The position numbers were made by a program, and so were the translations under genes. Below, one piece after another: positions 7,668-17,691 of a stretch of 64,000 nt of DNA (within the stretch, counting starts at the first letter, position 1; the number at the start of each line of letters is the position of its first letter). Source of the stretch: Gallionellaceae bacterium (GTDB taxonomy: Bacteria > Pseudomonadota > Gammaproteobacteria > Burkholderiales > Gallionellaceae). The notes beneath the pieces were generated by a model, which worked only from the letters and a program-made list of their open reading frames with translations, searched no databases and was not told the DNA's origin. The stretch is from contig WSYA01000007.1 in NCBI GenBank assembly GCA_009773615.1, forward strand, positions 1 to 64,000. The letters are read 5' to 3'.

Positions 7668-8100
7668 TTGTCGCATACACCTTTTCTGCGCGGTGGGTGA
7701 AGGCATCCACAAAACTGTTGGCAACGTAATGAAATACCGGGCCAACCAACTTTTCTAGCAATTTGCTGGAAAATTCATAGTGCAACCTGAACTCTATTTT
7801 ACAGGCTGTTGGCGACAATGCGGTGAAAAGCCAATGGCCGTCGAGGTGCTGAAAAGGGCCATCCTGCAAGGTTATTGCAATACTATGTGGCGATTGACGC
7901 ACATTTTCCGTGGTAAAACTCTGTTTGATCTGGTGGTAGTTGATATGCACGGTGGCATGCACCGTATTCTCGCCCACTTGTTCGACGCTGGCTCCGCCGC
8001 ACCAAGGCAAGAACGACGGGTAGTCAGCCACGTTATCCACTAGAACAAACATCTGCTCCGCGCTGTAGGGAAGTAACACCGATTTTTCAACTAATGCCAT
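7660..8100 (-). CDS. ratA: RatA/Coq10-family START-domain protein
   Basis: This 146-residue single START-like domain begins [34 protein letters not shown], the signature of the RatA/COQ10 family, and ends with the [17 protein letters not shown] helix. E. coli RatA was reported to block 70S ribosome association, while eukaryotic COQ10 binds ubiquinone. Which role applies cannot be told here. It is divergent from smpB, a conserved neighbourhood. Confidence 0.92.
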   Translation of the reverse strand: MALVEKSVLLPYSAEQMFVLVDNVADYPSFLPWCGGASVEQVGENTVHATVHINYHQIKQSFTTENVRQSPHSIAITLQDGPFQHLDGHWLFTALSPTACKIEFRLHYEFSSKLLEKLVGPVFHYVANSFVDAFTHRAEKVYATNE

Positions 8101-8181
8101 TGCTTCTCAAAGCCAATAATCCAAAGGCTGGTAGAATATATCAACGCACTGCAAAACACACCTGCATTCCACTCAAAGCCC

Positions 8182-8631
8182 ATGAGCATCATACAAAATA
8201 AAAAAGCGTTTCACGAATACTTCATCGAAGACCGCTTTGAAGCGGGACTCATGCTGGAAGGCTGGGAAGTCAAAGCGATACGCGCCGGACGCGCAAACCT
8301 CAAAGAAGCTTACATCATCGTTAAAGACGGTGCGCTGTATCTGTTCGGGTCGCACATCAGCCCCTTGCTCAATGCATCAAGCCACATCGTGCCCGACCCG
8401 ACCCGGACGCGGAAATTGCTGCTACACAAGCATGAAATAGAAAAGATCATCGGTAAAGCACAGCGCGCGGGCTATACCATCATGCCGCTGGATATGCACT
8501 ACAAGGGCAGTCGCGTCAAACTGGACATCGGTCTCGCCAAAGGCAAAAAAGAGCACGACAAGCGGGCGACGGAAAAAGAGCGCGAACACAAACGCGAGGC
8601 AGCACAGGCGATGAAAAAGGAACGGCGCTAA
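8182..8631 (+). CDS. smpB: SsrA-binding protein SmpB
   Basis: This 149-residue tmRNA partner is required for trans-translation. It begins [20 protein letters not shown], then [21 protein letters not shown] and [19 protein letters not shown], and ends in the basic tail ([20 protein letters not shown]) that enters the decoding centre. It is the only rightward gene in the first 45 kb that I accept with confidence. It converges on the histidine kinase with only four bases between stop codons. Confidence 0.97.
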   Translation: MSIIQNKKAFHEYFIEDRFEAGLMLEGWEVKAIRAGRANLKEAYIIVKDGALYLFGSHISPLLNASSHIVPDPTRTRKLLLHKHEIEKIIGKAQRAGYTIMPLDMHYKGSRVKLDIGLAKGKKEHDKRATEKEREHKREAAQAMKKERR

Positions 8632-8635
8632 AAAC

Positions 8636-10996
8636 TTACCCAGCGGCCTTCTGGCTAATCAAAAATTGAATCAGCGAGCGCAACTTTGCCGGGCGCACGG
8701 GCTTATGCAATAGCTGAATCCCGCGCTCATTGACCATTCGCAGAACATCGGGTGATGTGTCGCCGCTGATCAATATGAATAGCGGCTGGATTCTGAAATG
8801 CGCTTTGATCCAGTCAGCTATCTCGACCCCATCGCCATCCGGCAGGCGGTAATCGCATATCACCAGATCGAAATCCGCTTTGCCGTGAATCTCCTTGACC
8901 TCATTCAGCGACGCGGCCATCGAAACACTACAGCCCCACGACTCGATGATTCCCTGCGTACTTTTGCGCACCAAAGCATCGTCGTCGATCACCAGCACGT
9001 CCATGTTGTCGAACTCGCTTGGCGAACTTTGCTCACCGGCAATATTAGTCGTCAGGATTCGTTGTTCAGGCTCATGAATTGGCGCATCCATCATCGGCAC
9101 TGAGACAGCGAATACAGAACCACGGTTCTCCTCTGAACGCAATGAAATCTCATGATGAAGCAGCCTTGCGATGCGGTCGACGATGGCCAGCCCTAAACCC
9201 AAGCCCTTGCTGCGATCCCTTTCCTTATTCGCCAGCTGAACGAATTCACGGAAGATGTTCCCTTGCTCACTTGTAGGAATACCGATACCGTTGTCGCGCA
9301 CCTCGATTCTTAGTTTGTCCCTACGGCGGCGACAAACCAACAGCACCGTTCCTCCGTTCGGGGTATAGCGAATAGCATTGCTGATCAAATTTACCAGAAT
9401 GCGTTCCAACAGAACGGGGTCGCTGCACACCACGGCGCTATTCGGAACGACCTGCAGAGCGATCCCCTTGCGTTCTGCCAGCGGCACATAGTCTCGTGCA
9501 ATATGCTCCAACAAATTTTCGATTGAGAACTCCATAACATTGGGCGTGACCACCCCCGCATCCAGTTTTGAGATATCCAATAATGCATCCAGCAGATTGG
9601 ACAGCGCATCCACAGACTCCTCCACTTTGCCCACGATTTTGCGTTGTTCCGGCGTGGTCAATTTGGATTGCAGCTCACCCACGAACAGTCCCAGCGCATG
9701 CATAGGTTGGCGCAGGTCATGACTGGCTGCTGCAAGAAAGCGCGTCTTATCGTAATTCGCACTTTCCGCATCTTCCTTCTTCAGACGCAAGGCGCGCGTA
9801 GCTTCTTCAATACGCGCCTCAAGCTGCTCATTAAGTTGCTTCAGGCGAATCTCAGCCAGTTTTCGTTCCGAAATATCAACACTCATACCGATTAAATAAA
9901 GAGGCTCCCCTTTTGCGCCATACACCGGTTTTTTAAAAGTATGCAGCGTGCGATTTTGTTTGATCTCCGAGTTCCAAACCGATTCTTCAAAATTGACCAT
10001 TTTCCGGCCTGCAAAAACCTCTTTATCATTTGCCAAGAAGTCGACTACCTGCGCAGGCGGAAAAAAACGACCACCGTCCGTGCCGGCAATATTTTCGAAC
10101 AACACCCCCCATTGCGCCTCGCAAGCGCTGTTCATCTGTGTAATACGCCCCTGAGCATCCTTGATAAACAATGAAACCGGCATAGTCGTAATGATTTCAT
10201 TCAAGCGTTCCTCGCTGGCACGCAATAATTCCGACTGGCCTTCCAGCACGCCCTTGTCCTGCTGCAACTGCTTTGCCATCTCATTGATGCCTTGGGTCAG
10301 CTCGCCCAATTCGCTGATAGCAGGCGCGGGAGAAAGCCGCATATCCAACTCCCCCTCTCCGATACGCCGTACCACGTGATTCAATGCTTTGATCGGATTC
10401 ACGATGCGCCGCGATACGCGCAGCACGATGAATACCGTCAATCCGAATAGCAACATCGAGATCAGCAGACTTGCGCCCACCACGCTCAACCTCTCCTGCT
10501 GCATACTCATCTTGCTCATTTTGACGAGCACAAGCCCTAGCGATCTGGTAGATGCCGGTTCGTTGATCGCATCGAAATCATTGAGATCGATGGTTTGCGA
10601 AACAATCGGCTCTTTCAACCAGAAATAATTTGACGTATCTAAAATCATCCCGAACGCAGGGTGCGAATTAATGAGTTTGCTTTCTTCATCAGAAAGCGCA
10701 TTACCTGCGTAAGCGATGATGTTCCCGAATTTATCTTGAATCGCGATAGCGGCAACGTCCTTTTGCTTCAGGGTAGCGGTGACTTCCTGTCGCAACAGTT
10801 CCTGATTTCCCGAAAACAGGGCGTATTCGCTCGAAGATCCGACTTGTTTTGCCAATAATTCGGCACGCTCGATCATGCTCGCTGCCATGGAGTTGAAGCG
10901 GGAATACAGGAAATAACTGTCCAGCAAAACAACGGCCAACAACATTGGTAACAAGGCGATCAGCAGCGTTTGCTGGCGAATACTCGAACGCATCAT
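8636..10996 (-). CDS. Hybrid sensor histidine kinase (HAMP-PAS-HisKA-HATPase-REC)
   Basis: This 786-residue membrane kinase has TM1 at residues 9-31, a periplasmic domain to about 168, TM2 at 170-193, HAMP, PAS (about 262-380), a coiled coil, and the H-box SHDLRQPMHAL with phospho-acceptor H426. The N box is NLISNAIRYTPNGG, G1 is DNGIGIP and G2 is GLGLGLAI. A C-terminal receiver starts at 666 with acceptor D715 (ICDYRLPDGDG) and Lys in LHKPVRP. It begins four bases inside the end of the upstream periplasmic-binding gene (ATGA), so the two probably form one sensory unit. No separate response regulator is adjacent. Confidence 0.93.
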   Translation of the reverse strand: MMRSSIRQQTLLIALLPMLLAVVLLDSYFLYSRFNSMAASMIERAELLAKQVGSSSEYALFSGNQELLRQEVTATLKQKDVAAIAIQDKFGNIIAYAGNALSDEESKLINSHPAFGMILDTSNYFWLKEPIVSQTIDLNDFDAINEPASTRSLGLVLVKMSKMSMQQERLSVVGASLLISMLLFGLTVFIVLRVSRRIVNPIKALNHVVRRIGEGELDMRLSPAPAISELGELTQGINEMAKQLQQDKGVLEGQSELLRASEERLNEIITTMPVSLFIKDAQGRITQMNSACEAQWGVLFENIAGTDGGRFFPPAQVVDFLANDKEVFAGRKMVNFEESVWNSEIKQNRTLHTFKKPVYGAKGEPLYLIGMSVDISERKLAEIRLKQLNEQLEARIEEATRALRLKKEDAESANYDKTRFLAAASHDLRQPMHALGLFVGELQSKLTTPEQRKIVGKVEESVDALSNLLDALLDISKLDAGVVTPNVMEFSIENLLEHIARDYVPLAERKGIALQVVPNSAVVCSDPVLLERILVNLISNAIRYTPNGGTVLLVCRRRRDKLRIEVRDNGIGIPTSEQGNIFREFVQLANKERDRSKGLGLGLAIVDRIARLLHHEISLRSEENRGSVFAVSVPMMDAPIHEPEQRILTTNIAGEQSSPSEFDNMDVLVIDDDALVRKSTQGIIESWGCSVSMAASLNEVKEIHGKADFDLVICDYRLPDGDGVEIADWIKAHFRIQPLFILISGDTSPDVLRMVNERGIQLLHKPVRPAKLRSLIQFLISQKAAG

Positions 10997-11907
10997 TTCC
11001 TCCCCCCAGCCACAGTTGCGGCATTCATTTGCCTAACAAGTGTAGCCGCATCTTTGATATCAATTCCCAAAGAACGTGCCACTTGCGGATTGACCATGAC
11101 TTCAAATTCGGACGGATATTGAATAGCTGACAAACGACCTGATTCGGCAAATTGTCTGGCCTGAGAAACCGCTTGCTTAGCGATTTGCTCCGGCGTGCTG
11201 AATACCGCACACAGCGCGCCCGCCCTGACATACGCTGGAGAAAACCCTATAATCGGAATTCCGGAGCGGTAAGTCTCGAGCAAAATATTTCTCATCGTCG
11301 ACGAGTTGTATATCTGCGCATCGGGAATAGCGAACAAAATTTCACTTTTTTGCAGCAAGGAATGCAGGTCACGATGTAGTGTCTCGTCCGATTCAAGCTG
11401 TTGCTCATGTAGCACTAACCGGCTCTCCGTCATCGCTTTGCGCAAACTGGTCATATCCGCTGATTGAGCGGAAACAAACAGCCCTACATTTTTTACATTA
11501 GGTAAAGCTACCGTGATCAAATCAACCTGGCGCCTGCTTGGTTGATCCAGATAAATAGCGGAAAAGATATTATTTTCCAGATGATCGAGTATTTGATGCT
11601 GCAACTTCACAAAGCCCGCTTTTGAAACCAGAACGACTAAAACCGGGAAGCGGGAGTTAAGAGCCATAGCGGCAGATTTGATGCCAACCGCCACGAGCAG
11701 ATCGGTTTCCTGCGGCAAGGAGCTAGTTTGATCGATGCTCAGCGATAGATTATTTCGTGCCGCCTCAGCCGCAAATGACCGGGCAAATTCACTATAGGAG
11801 GCACCCTCCTCCGCCAACAATACCGTCACGCGCAAAGATTTCGCCTGCGCTGAAAATGCCAGCAGCAGCAAAGCAATTACGAAGAGATATCGTTTCACCC
11901 GAATCAA
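10993..11907 (-). CDS. Periplasmic ABC_sub_bind-type binding protein
   Basis: This 304-residue protein has a signal peptide (MIRVKRYLFVIALLLLAFSA, cleaved near AQA-KS) and a two-lobe periplasmic fold resembling the ABC transporter substrate-binding family PF04392, with IPIIGFSPAYVRAGALCAVF and FEVMVNPQVARSLGI near the end. No permease or ATPase is adjacent. It lies between a TonB-dependent receptor and the hybrid kinase it overlaps, so it probably feeds the sensor rather than a transporter. The ligand is unknown. Confidence 0.8.
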   Translation of the reverse strand: MIRVKRYLFVIALLLLAFSAQAKSLRVTVLLAEEGASYSEFARSFAAEAARNNLSLSIDQTSSLPQETDLLVAVGIKSAAMALNSRFPVLVVLVSKAGFVKLQHQILDHLENNIFSAIYLDQPSRRQVDLITVALPNVKNVGLFVSAQSADMTSLRKAMTESRLVLHEQQLESDETLHRDLHSLLQKSEILFAIPDAQIYNSSTMRNILLETYRSGIPIIGFSPAYVRAGALCAVFSTPEQIAKQAVSQARQFAESGRLSAIQYPSEFEVMVNPQVARSLGIDIKDAATLVRQMNAATVAGGRK

Positions 11908-11925
11908 CTGAAAGAATTGAGGGAA

Positions 11926-14043
11926 CTAGAAATTAAGTGTAGCGGTCAACCAGCCGCGCCGCGTAAACAGCACTTCTGCCACCGCATTGACCGTGCCGTA
12001 TTTCGTATAATCATCCTGCGTCGCATTTTGCACGACCAGCGCCACTTCGGCTTTGCGTTCCTTGTCGAATTTAAAGGTTTTTGCGACACGCAAATCCAGC
12101 CTGCGCATTGTATATTCAGGCGTCACATCCGGGCTGACATCGATCACCCGCACCTTCCCCCTGAAATAGTAGCCGGCACTGAATTGCCAGGAATCGCCCA
12201 TGCTCTGCGACAGCAGCAGGCTGGCGCTATTGGATACAACTGTCTGGGAGAATTGATCAAAATACTCCGTCTGATAAAACTGCCGCACCCTATCTCCTAT
12301 CGATGTATACCTCAACGGCTCGAGCGGATCGGCAGCGGTGTTGTAATATTGGGTTGGAAGACTGCTCAAACCGGCGGAACCTTCTTGATAAGCATAGCTG
12401 GCGACCAGGAAACTATGTCCCTCATTCCAGCGGTATTTCGCCGTTGCCTCCACCCCCTTAAACTCGGCGGAACCCACATTTTTGTAGCTATCAGGAAAAG
12501 CTGCCGTCAAGGCGACATATTTATCCACCAAAATCAAATCGCTCACTGTATTGACATAGGCTCGCGCATCAAGGCTGAAATTTAAGGAAGGGAATTCGCC
12601 AAGATAGCCGATTTCTTTCGACAGTATCTTTTCCGGCGTGAGCGGAGTGATGGGTGGCACATAAGCTCCGCCAAAAATCGTGTTGTTGGCATCCAAATAC
12701 GCCTCGGCCATCACCGGACTGCGCGTGGCGGTTGAGATGCCAAAGCGCACCGTATGCTGCGGGGTGAAATGATAGTTGAACGAAGCTCGTGGCGAATTGT
12801 TCTTATGCCCCATGCCGTTGCTTTCAAACATCGTACCGAGATTTAACACTGCCGCTTCGGTGACGCGCCACTCGTCATGGGCAAACACCTGCCAGGGACG
12901 CAAAGTGTAGGAGCGATCAAAAAGGAGCGGGTAATTGGCATGATCGCGACGCACCCCGCCACCCCATACCAAGCGATTGCTGGCACCCAACTGTTGGGTA
13001 TTCTGCAACTCCAACTCGTTACGCTGGCTATATACCTTTTGCTGGGTAAAACTTTGTGCCACGGTCAAGTTGAGCGGATTACCTCGCCCGCCCATGTTTC
13101 CCTGACAGCCATCCGAATTGATACACAGATAAGGATCCAAAGAATCGCGGGAAGTATGCGAAAGCGTCAGTTTGGTTTCATCGTTGGTAGGCCATACATG
13201 CAGCCAGCTGACTTGCTGAAAGTTACTTTGTGCCGTTTTATTGCGGAATGCATCTTCCGGCCTACCCGCGATACCCATACCGTATACCCCGTTACTGCTC
13301 CCCAACTGCACGTCCAGACTATCGCTTACATTGGGCTGATAGTTCCCGCGAAAATTGAACACGCGCGTATTGTTGTGGTCGTTCAGAACGCTGTTATCCA
13401 AGCCTTGATCGGAACGATACCCCGCTGAAATCCGATAGTCAAAATCATCCAGCGATTTTCCGAATCGCGCCGAGGCATCCGACACCCAGTAATTACCCGA
13501 AGTCACGGACACGCTGGCTCCCTGAGTCAGGGCGTCACGCGTGATGATATTGATCACACCATAAAATGAATTGGTGCCGTGCGAAGCCGATGAAGGCCCG
13601 CGCACCACTTCGATGCGCTCGATGTCTTCGATCAACAACGGCAGGTCGGCCCAACTCACGCCACCGAAGGGCGGCAAATAGATGCTGCGCCCATCGATCA
13701 ATATTTGCATGCGGTGAGCAAACTCGTCCGTCGAGTTATGCAAGGAAACCACAGGACGATTCGCATCGGCAAAGCCCACATACATACCTGGTACCAGACG
13801 CATTAGCTCGGGCACAGTGCGAAAACCCGATGCCTTGATCATTTTCCTGTCAATAACGGTCATCGCGCTGGGAGCTTCCGACAGGGGTTGAGATAAACGG
13901 GAGGCCGTGAGTACGACCGGCATTTCCTGAAAGTATAAATCTTCGGAAGGCACATTTTCATTGGCCTGGCAGGGCAGCGTCAGCAGCAATAAAACCGATA
14001 ACAACGTGAACTGCGTGTGTTTAATACAATTAGTTTTTATCAC
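11926..14043 (-). CDS. TonB-dependent outer-membrane receptor
   Basis: This 705-residue receptor has a signal peptide (to about residue 28, LPCQA-NE), a plug domain with VVLTASRLSQPLSEAPSAMT as TonB-box-proximal sequence, DGRSIYLPPFGGVSW and IERIEVVRGPSSASHGTNSF, and a beta-barrel ending in the aromatic ATLNF. Substrate class cannot be assigned. The plug resembles those annotated for cobalamin or siderophore-type receptors, but no riboswitch or Fur box is obvious in the 200 bases upstream. The gene is 18 bases upstream of the periplasmic binding protein on the same strand. Confidence 0.92.
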   Translation of the reverse strand: MIKTNCIKHTQFTLLSVLLLLTLPCQANENVPSEDLYFQEMPVVLTASRLSQPLSEAPSAMTVIDRKMIKASGFRTVPELMRLVPGMYVGFADANRPVVSLHNSTDEFAHRMQILIDGRSIYLPPFGGVSWADLPLLIEDIERIEVVRGPSSASHGTNSFYGVINIITRDALTQGASVSVTSGNYWVSDASARFGKSLDDFDYRISAGYRSDQGLDNSVLNDHNNTRVFNFRGNYQPNVSDSLDVQLGSSNGVYGMGIAGRPEDAFRNKTAQSNFQQVSWLHVWPTNDETKLTLSHTSRDSLDPYLCINSDGCQGNMGGRGNPLNLTVAQSFTQQKVYSQRNELELQNTQQLGASNRLVWGGGVRRDHANYPLLFDRSYTLRPWQVFAHDEWRVTEAAVLNLGTMFESNGMGHKNNSPRASFNYHFTPQHTVRFGISTATRSPVMAEAYLDANNTIFGGAYVPPITPLTPEKILSKEIGYLGEFPSLNFSLDARAYVNTVSDLILVDKYVALTAAFPDSYKNVGSAEFKGVEATAKYRWNEGHSFLVASYAYQEGSAGLSSLPTQYYNTAADPLEPLRYTSIGDRVRQFYQTEYFDQFSQTVVSNSASLLLSQSMGDSWQFSAGYYFRGKVRVIDVSPDVTPEYTMRRLDLRVAKTFKFDKERKAEVALVVQNATQDDYTKYGTVNAVAEVLFTRRGWLTATLNF

Positions 14044-14162
14044 ACTGAGCCTGTTATAAAGTTATTGGGTGAGCTGAGTAAATATTTGCAAACGTGCGAA
14101 TGATGCACGACTTGGCGTCTGATAGCTATATTCCAAACAGTTTAGTCCAAAAGGAGGGGCTT

Positions 14163-14321
14163 ATGAGACAAGAGATGCCGTCAAACAAAAAACGCTCCTT
14201 TGAAAAACCAACGAGGCGCAATAATATCCCGCAGGGAATAGTTTGGTCAGCGTCAAACGCGGAAGTGTTTGACCGACTCTTCCAACGATTGCGACATATA
14301 TTCGAGCCTCTCGACGGTTGA
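14163..14321 (+). CDS. Possible small basic protein with a strong Shine-Dalgarno site
   Basis: A 52-residue frame ([20 protein letters not shown] and onward) is preceded by AAGGAGGGG at 14151-14159, a near-perfect ribosome-binding site 5 bases from the ATG. Its last third is antisense to the 3' end of the chemoreceptor gene, which argues for chance. The N-terminal half is very basic and lies in the otherwise empty gap between the TonB receptor and the chemoreceptor. No family recognised. Confidence 0.25.
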   Translation: MRQEMPSNKKRSFEKPTRRNNIPQGIVWSASNAEVFDRLFQRLRHIFEPLDG

Positions 14322-16301
14322 TGATGCTTCCCTGACAGAAGCCGTATTTTCTTTGGACATTTGCGCCACCTTTTCCACGTTCACTGCGATCTCGCGTCCG
14401 GCCATGCTTTGTTCTTGAATCGAGTTTGAAATACCTTCCACTCCATTCAATACACGCAACGCTCCATCGTTGATTTCGACGATGGCTGCTCCGGCTTGCT
14501 TGGCCAGCAATGAACCGGATTTGACCATTTCAACCGCCGCCTCCATTTCAGCCACCGCATCGTTGGTGCTGCCGGTGATTATTTCCGTCACCGCCGAGAT
14601 TTCTTGTGTAGATTTGCTGGTCTTCTCGGCCAGCTTGCGTACTTCATCCGCCACAACCGCGAAACCTCTGCCCTGCTCGCCGGCACGAGCGGCCTCAATA
14701 GCGGCATTCAGAGCCAACAAATTGGTCTGGTCGGCTATTTCCTTGATCGACTTGACGATGCTCTGAATCTGCTCCGATTTCTTGCCCAGATATTCGATGG
14801 TGAGCGCGGCATTCATCACCGCCGAATTAATTTTCTCCATGTCGCCGACAACCTGCTGTACCACTTTTTCGCCGTCGCTCGCCAGAGTCTTGGAGTTATC
14901 CGATATTTGGCGCACATCTCCCGCATTGCTTGCCACCCGATCGATGCTCACTGTCAATTCTTTTACCGCCGCGGCCATGCTGCCGGCCGACTCGGACTGC
15001 GATTGCGAGCCTTTCTCGACCTTGTCAATCGTGTCCGACAGGTGCTTGGCGCGTTCATCGATATCCCCGGAAACCGAGGTGATTTGATCCACCACCGAAC
15101 CCAGCAGCACCTTGGAAGATTGCACGGCACACAGTATTTCGCCCATCTCGTCGCGCCCGGAAATGTCCACCTGCCCGGTCATATCGCCATTCACCAGATC
15201 GGCGAGATGACTTCTGATTTCGGTCACACGGCGCGTGACGAAGCTTCTCACCACCCAGCCGATAAAGAAGAACAACAACACCTGAAATATCACCTGCCCC
15301 GCGTTAATGACCATGATGAACTTTTGGTGATCTGTAAAATCCTTGGTCATGTCGATCTCGATATCCGATATCCCTGCAACTGCGCCCACCTCGGATACGT
15401 GACAGGTCAAACAGTCGGTGCCACGATAATTGTTTGATAACAAATAAGGCGTTACGGCACGATAAAGCGTCTGCTCGCCCCGGTGAAAAATTTCGTAATA
15501 GGGTTTTTTGCTGGCAATCACTTGACGCTGCACCTCGTCGCGCACTGCCTCCTCGGGCAAGCCAGATCCGTATTGATTGGCTACTACATCGGTGCGCGCC
15601 AACTGTAGGCTCACGATATTTCCCGAACTCGACAATTTTTTGACCAATAATTGCCGTGTTTCGGGCTGACTGATTTGTCCTGTGACCATCAACATGTTTG
15701 CGCTGTCGATAACCTCATCGGCCACGGCATTCGCTCTTTCCTGCACCGTAGCGATCAAGCGAGACTTAACATGATCTGCCACGTAGAGCGTAGCCACGCC
15801 CATGAAGATCAGAACCACGGGCTGTAGCAACACGCCCAGTTTTTTCTCTAGGCTGAGTTTGCCGAACCAATGGGAAATGGAAAAACGCGTGACCGGAACC
15901 TTTCCTGAACTGTACAAGGCCTCTGCTGCTGCCACCTCGGCCCGGCTGGGTTTTTTTCTGAGAGAAATATAGCCCACCACGTTGCCGCTGTTCATAATAG
16001 GCGAGACGTTCGCCCTGACCCAGTAATGGTCACCATTCTTGGCTCGGTTTTTGACGATGCCGCGCCAGGGATGGCCGCCTTTGATCGTATCCCACACGCT
16101 GGCAAATGCCCATTCAGGCATATCGGGGTGGCGCACGATGTTGTGATTGGTACCGATCAGCTCTTCTCGTGAAAAACCACTGACCTCGACAAAGGCATCG
16201 CTCGCGTAAGTGATGATTCCCTCGGTGTCCGTCTTGGTCACGAAGACCGCAGATTCCGGATAGTCGATTTCTCGTTGCGTCACTGGTAGATTTTTTTTCA
16301 T
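14253..16301 (-). CDS. Methyl-accepting chemotaxis protein with PAS and periplasmic c-type haem domain
   Basis: This 682-residue chemoreceptor starts at [13 protein letters not shown], preceded by GGGGGAG. A cytoplasmic PAS domain occupies about 10-125 (the [13 protein letters not shown] pattern of Aer-like PAS). TM1 is at 155-175, then a DUF3365/Tll0287-like periplasmic domain with the haem-attachment motif CLTCH at 297-301, TM2 at 328-351, HAMP, and a signalling domain with the tip [21 protein letters not shown] covalent haem suggests redox, oxygen or NO sensing. Haem attachment would need the Ccm system encoded immediately upstream. No CheW/CheA genes are nearby. Confidence 0.92.
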   Translation of the reverse strand: MKKNLPVTQREIDYPESAVFVTKTDTEGIITYASDAFVEVSGFSREELIGTNHNIVRHPDMPEWAFASVWDTIKGGHPWRGIVKNRAKNGDHYWVRANVSPIMNSGNVVGYISLRKKPSRAEVAAAEALYSSGKVPVTRFSISHWFGKLSLEKKLGVLLQPVVLIFMGVATLYVADHVKSRLIATVQERANAVADEVIDSANMLMVTGQISQPETRQLLVKKLSSSGNIVSLQLARTDVVANQYGSGLPEEAVRDEVQRQVIASKKPYYEIFHRGEQTLYRAVTPYLLSNNYRGTDCLTCHVSEVGAVAGISDIEIDMTKDFTDHQKFIMVINAGQVIFQVLLFFFIGWVVRSFVTRRVTEIRSHLADLVNGDMTGQVDISGRDEMGEILCAVQSSKVLLGSVVDQITSVSGDIDERAKHLSDTIDKVEKGSQSQSESAGSMAAAVKELTVSIDRVASNAGDVRQISDNSKTLASDGEKVVQQVVGDMEKINSAVMNAALTIEYLGKKSEQIQSIVKSIKEIADQTNLLALNAAIEAARAGEQGRGFAVVADEVRKLAEKTSKSTQEISAVTEIITGSTNDAVAEMEAAVEMVKSGSLLAKQAGAAIVEINDGALRVLNGVEGISNSIQEQSMAGREIAVNVEKVAQMSKENTASVREASSTVERLEYMSQSLEESVKHFRV

Positions 16302-16380
16302 CACTCCCCCCGGCGAACTATTCCACATAGATATTTTTCTAGTGATGCGATACTGACATGATTTTACAATATCCATAATG

Positions 16381-16410
16381 CAAATAGGCCCATATTCATG
16401 GGCCTATTTG
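16381..16410. terminator. Perfect 12-bp inverted repeat after ccmI
   Basis: CAAATAGGCCCA and TGGGCCTATTTG flank a 6-base loop, between the ccmI stop and the chemoreceptor start. There is no U-run on either side, so it may be a weak or factor-dependent terminator of the ccm operon, or an operator ahead of the chemoreceptor. Confidence 0.5.
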
Positions 16411-16432
16411 ATTGATGAGACAAAGAGTTACT

Positions 16433-17689
16433 TTATTTGACGACGCTATCGATATTGACTTTTAGTCCACTTTTTCCAGGTTTCATCGGGCTGCTCATCC
16501 CTTGCATGTCGCCGGCTTCGGGCATGGCATTACCCGATTTCGAAATACGCGCCACCACCACGACCTCGTCGAAATTAGACAATTTCATCTGCGGAGCCAT
16601 CGCCATGTTGTCATCCAGACTAAACTGCAACGGCAAGTCTTTCACTTGTTTGCGCATGATAGCCAGCGGCATCTTCGGGCCTTGCGCGGCTCGCGCCAGC
16701 ACGAACACGGTATCCGTGGGGCTGGCTTGGGCTTTAAGCGCGGCGCTTAAAGTAACCGTACCCGAGATACGCTCTTTGCCGGAGGTAGCCTGTTTCGCCT
16801 CTTGGGCGGGAGCGATCTGCTCCAACATGGGCGCATTGCCGCCTTTGGTTTGTGCCAGAAAATCGCGCGCTTGCTGAATCCCGCTCGATATCATTTTTGC
16901 ATCTTCGCTTTCGTCTGGCAGCCCTTTCAACAAGCGCTCCCAATGACGAATAGCGGCAGGATAATCGCCTCGCTCCATTGCAGCCGAGCCGGCCAACGCC
17001 AATGCCTTGGGGTGATTCGGGTCAAGCGCGAGCGCTTTTTCGATCAATTTCGTCGGTGGCCCTGCCAGCTTCTGTCCATGCACCATGGCCAGCATGTCGG
17101 CATAATCGGCCCATATCCACGCTTCGTCGGATACGAATGCAGTCAACTTTTCATAGGCTTTGACCGCATCTCCAAAGCGTTCCATCTCGCCATAGGAGCG
17201 CGCCAGCAACAGCAACGACTCCCCGTCGTTCGGGTTATTCGCAACCTTCTCCTCCAATGCTTTTGTCGCCTCCGCCAGGTTCATTCCACCTGCGCCGCTT
17301 ACTCCTGCGAGACTCGCTTCAGGAGAAAGTGCATTGGGGCTGCCTATCTTCCAGTAAAGTCCGACAGAAGCCAATGGCAAGAGAACGGCCAAAATGATCG
17401 CCAATACCTTCAGCGGATTGCGCACTGCCACGGCCGTGTTCTGTTCGTCCTTCACCTCGTCCAGCATGCGCGACTGTAACTCACGTTTGCCTTGTTCATA
17501 TAGCTCAGGCGTCAACAAACCGTTGTGCAGGTCGGCATCCATCTCGGCAATCTGATCGCGAAATATCTCCAGATTTGCCGCATCGCGCAGAACGGCATTG
17601 CTTTTATGAGTGCTGCGCCACAGCGGCAATACGACGAACAACATCGCCACAATGATTAGCAGCGCACTGATGATCCAAAATATTGTCAT
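16433..17689 (-). CDS. ccmI: Cytochrome c biogenesis protein CcmI
   Basis: This 418-residue haem-lyase component has two N-terminal helices (residues 1-25 and about 97-118) bracketing a cytoplasmic loop with LEIFRDQIAEMDADLHNGLL. TPR repeats in the periplasm follow (GESLLLLARSYGEMERFGDA; HPKALALAGSAAMERGDYPA) and present apocytochrome c to CcmFH. The C-terminal portion (SGTVTLSAALKAQASPTDTV) is the CycH-like extension. The start at 17689 is used because it gives the TM helix MTIFWIISALLII. It is last in the ccm operon. Confidence 0.92.
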   Translation of the reverse strand: MTIFWIISALLIIVAMLFVVLPLWRSTHKSNAVLRDAANLEIFRDQIAEMDADLHNGLLTPELYEQGKRELQSRMLDEVKDEQNTAVAVRNPLKVLAIILAVLLPLASVGLYWKIGSPNALSPEASLAGVSGAGGMNLAEATKALEEKVANNPNDGESLLLLARSYGEMERFGDAVKAYEKLTAFVSDEAWIWADYADMLAMVHGQKLAGPPTKLIEKALALDPNHPKALALAGSAAMERGDYPAAIRHWERLLKGLPDESEDAKMISSGIQQARDFLAQTKGGNAPMLEQIAPAQEAKQATSGKERISGTVTLSAALKAQASPTDTVFVLARAAQGPKMPLAIMRKQVKDLPLQFSLDDNMAMAPQMKLSNFDEVVVVARISKSGNAMPEAGDMQGMSSPMKPGKSGLKVNIDSVVK

Positions 17690-17691
17690 GG

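Noticed and set aside
14604-15437. 277-residue plus-strand ORF
   Set aside because: Antisense to the chemoreceptor signalling domain; no motifs.
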